Origin: Actinomortierella ambigua
Taxonomy: Eukaryota > Mortierellomycota > Mortierellomycetes > Mortierellales > Mortierellaceae
Direction of reading: 5' to 3'
Assembly: GCA_016098155.1 (NCBI GenBank)
Contig: JAAAJB010000656.1
Coordinates: forward strand, 1 to 18,753
Length of the DNA stretch: 18,753 bases
The position numbers were made by a program, and so were the translations under genes. The notes beneath the pieces are model-generated. The model was not told the DNA's origin. It searched no databases and worked only from the letters and a program-made list of their open reading frames with translations. Positions within the stretch are counted from its first letter, which is position 1. Every line of letters starts with the position of its first letter. Of the stretch, positions 16,713-18,753 are shown in pieces.

Positions 16713-18478
16713 TATATTAAAAAAAAACCCCCCAACCAAGTGTGTATTTCTGGGTCTGGATATGATCTACGAGATCCAGTGGAGTCGAGAGCGACAATCT
16801 TTAGAGAGGGCATGTGGTCCTGGAGCCACTGCCGGTATGGAGGATCCTCTGGGATCGGAGCACAGGTCAGCTCACGTAAATTGGGCCAGTGTTGTTGCAT
16901 CCATCGCAGCTCTGGCAGCTCTTGCAAGAATCGACCCCGCCCACGATGGAGACGCTCCAGCTTGGACAGGCCTGCAAGGTACACAAGACCGTTTTCAAGC
17001 GACCATGTCAGACAGGTGCGGTTCGTCCTTGTGCCTCGGAAACAACACTCTGTCGAGAAATCCAACTCGCGTAGACGGATCAAACCGCCCAATCGTTGCA
17101 TAAGGAGCCGCTCGGTTTTGACCCAATCCTTCCTTGCATCCCCGACCTTGGGGACCTTCTTCTTTCTCGTCTTCACACTCATGTCCTCGCCACCCATCTT
17201 GTAAACGTCGAGACCAGATGGGTTGGGTTGGATGGGAATGCCCCCTATATAACCCGGTTTGTCATCCGAAAAGGCACCTCCCCGGTCCAGGGTGAGCGGT
17301 ATGCGCAACAGCTCGAGTTGGGTGCAGACCCAGGGTTGCGTATAGGGAGTACCGGACTGCTCACCACGGATCACGAGCTGTGCTTTGACGGGATGGAAAG
17401 TCTGGACAATCAGTGACTTGAGATTGTGGCAACGAACAAAGATCAGATTCAGGTCTTCGTGTTCGATATACTCTCCCAGGTAGATTGTGAGATGCACGAG
17501 TGTCGCTGAAAAGTGATCCGACACGAAACGTAGCTCAGGTTTGTCAGTAATGGAGACGTTGAGCTCACGGAGTGATTGTGCCGGAAGCGCCTGCAAAAGA
17601 GGCAGCATCGAGAAGGGAGGAACATTCCATGTCCGCAACGTAAACGACTGGAGACGTGACAAGCTAGGCTGTAGCTGCTCAATGAGTGCCTTCCCTGGGA
17701 CTAGGCGATAATTGCAAATGTGTAGCTCTTTGAGGTTGGGACAACGCCTCACGAGCATTACAAAGGCTTCGTCAAACACTACGTAATTCAGCGCGAGTCG
17801 TTGGAGACTTTGGAAGCACGGCAAGGATGTGGACAAGGTTGGTCGAGGGTACGGTTGTACAAATTTGAAAAACCGCCATATACGCATCCGGTCGCGGAGA
17901 AGGGCAAGGCTTTTGAGTTTTGGCAGACAATCAAGCAGCTGAGGCACCCAGGCCAGGGGATGCTCGCCACACCATAGTGATAGATGCTCCAGCTGGGGCA
18001 ATTTCCGCGTAAGGCGTGGAAGTTCCGGGCGAAAGTCCACAAAGTTAGAGTGGCTAAACAGTACCACGTGGAGATTCAGTGTCCGTAGACGAGGATTCGC
18101 GTCGGCGAGTGCCAGGCACGCGCTCATTTGTTCTTGAGAGTCAACCACGGCTTCGATCCCAAGGAGTTGGTTCTTGCATTCTTGAGCTACAATGTCGAGA
18201 ATCTCGAGCACAAATGGGTTGTTATCATAGATGCCGCGAATGATTGGCCAGTGAAGATATCGGATGTGGTGAATATGCTTGCGCAGAACAGCGCGAAAGG
18301 CATCTTCATAGTGGATACGAAAGCACCGCCGTCTGGAGAGACGAAGCGTGGACCAAATAGCCTGTACATAGTTGGCATACCATGACTTGCAGACGAGTAC
18401 ACACGCTCTTTTGTCAGAGGTCGACAGGTACTGGGCAATCAACAGGGCTAGCTCGAGGGGATGCTGAGATGGATGCAT
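16709..18478 (-). CDS. F-box/LRR protein E (589 aa)
   Basis: Predicted SCF substrate receptor and the most diverged paralogue here. F-box at residues 6-45 (HPLELALLIAQYL, then KRACVLVCKSWY and AIWSTL). The post-F-box segment is LRKHIHHIRYLHW (65-77). LRR-like repeats run from about 125 to 395 (LPQLEHLSL, LPKLKSLAL, CPNLKELHI), with no low-complexity insert in the middle. PWVC is at 382-385. The linker at about 400-455 is basic (RKKKVPK). RLGGL (462-466) replaces RLGQL. The cap has HWP at 530-532 and HMP at 555-557. The C-terminal tail after the cap is 28 residues, longer than in A, C or D, and ends in FFLIY encoded by an A/T-rich run. ATG 18478 has G at -3. It converges on D with overlapping stops. 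No TATAAA is close; TTATAAG on either strand near 18723 is a weak candidate. Confidence 0.92.
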   Translation of the reverse strand: MHPSQHPLELALLIAQYLSTSDKRACVLVCKSWYANYVQAIWSTLRLSRRRCFRIHYEDAFRAVLRKHIHHIRYLHWPIIRGIYDNNPFVLEILDIVAQECKNQLLGIEAVVDSQEQMSACLALADANPRLRTLNLHVVLFSHSNFVDFRPELPRLTRKLPQLEHLSLWCGEHPLAWVPQLLDCLPKLKSLALLRDRMRIWRFFKFVQPYPRPTLSTSLPCFQSLQRLALNYVVFDEAFVMLVRRCPNLKELHICNYRLVPGKALIEQLQPSLSRLQSFTLRTWNVPPFSMLPLLQALPAQSLRELNVSITDKPELRFVSDHFSATLVHLTIYLGEYIEHEDLNLIFVRCHNLKSLIVQTFHPVKAQLVIRGEQSGTPYTQPWVCTQLELLRIPLTLDRGGAFSDDKPGYIGGIPIQPNPSGLDVYKMGGEDMSVKTRKKKVPKVGDARKDWVKTERLLMQRLGGLIRLRELDFSTECCFRGTRTNRTCLTWSLENGLVYLAGLSKLERLHRGRGRFLQELPELRWMQQHWPNLRELTCAPIPEDPPYRQWLQDHMPSLKIVALDSTGSRRSYPDPEIHTWLGGFFLIY

Positions 18479-18523
18479 GCCCAGAAAATAAGGGGCAATG
18501 AATTTGAATCTTCAAACATGGGT

Positions 18524-18546
18524 GACACCCTTTGGGACACCCTTTG
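18524..18546 (+). repeat. short direct repeat, GACACCCTTTG twice
   Basis: The 11-mer GACACCCTTTG occurs at 18524-18534 and 18536-18546, about 45-70 nt upstream of gene E's start. It may be slippage or a doubled regulatory site; nothing more can be said. Confidence 0.6.
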
Positions 18547-18753
18547 ACTCGGTCGTCCAGTTGCCTCAACTGTGTACTGCACCCTGAATCCTCCACCTGA
18601 ATCTTGTTTCGCCACTTGATTTTGAAAGTCACGGGAGAGGTGAGTTGGCGAGAGGACAATCAATTTCTTCGCACATTCACACTTTACATTCCACCCTCCA
18701 CACAGCACAACTCAGGTAGGTCCTTATAAGAGGGCGGACAATTGTCACCTAGG

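Noticed and set aside
1..18753. CRISPR array, phage, insertion sequence or biosynthetic cluster
   Set aside because: No regularly spaced repeats, no transposase or integrase frame and no biosynthetic enzyme were found; the gene structure is eukaryotic.

Overview
The window looks like nuclear DNA of a filamentous fungus, most likely an early-diverging one of the Mortierellomycota/Mucoromycota type. The grounds are four single-exon F-box/leucine-rich-repeat genes and one Sel1-repeat gene close together, CT-rich leaders before start codons, AATAAA-type 3' signals and a short intron with GTAAGA donor and CAG acceptor. The phylum assignment is inferred from gene content; no marker gene is present. 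No rRNA, CRISPR, prokaryotic operon or convincing tRNA was seen.

Left part (1-6.6 kb) is accessory and decayed. Two diverged direct copies of a dispersed repeat (1-438, cut by the window edge, and 4194-4655) flank a possible small secreted-protein gene (887-1375, minus) and a broken secreted-protein gene (2808-3547, plus; signal peptide intact, then several stops and a frame change). A second badly broken coding stretch lies at about 4768-6253, probably on the minus strand. The remainder shows no gene I can support.

Right part (6.6-18.75 kb) is intact. It holds F-box gene A (6599-8488, minus), a Sel1-repeat gene (10460-11891, plus) whose start codon appears to be an exon-1 ATG directly followed by an intron, F-box gene C (12774-14573, plus), F-box gene D (14781-16712, plus) and F-box gene E (16709-18478, minus). 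D and E converge and their stop codons overlap.

A, C, D and E are diverged paralogues with one shared layout: N-terminal F-box, a conserved post-F-box segment, LRR-like repeats, a PWVC/TWVC motif, a variable often low-complexity linker, a block starting RLG(Q/G)L, and a C-terminal cap with two H(W/M)P motifs about 24 residues apart. By family knowledge they would be substrate-receptor subunits of SCF ubiquitin ligases. The Sel1 protein would be a helical-repeat scaffold. Any functional link between the Sel1 and F-box genes is only suggested by proximity and by a shared 9-mer (ATGCAATGC) in their upstream regions.
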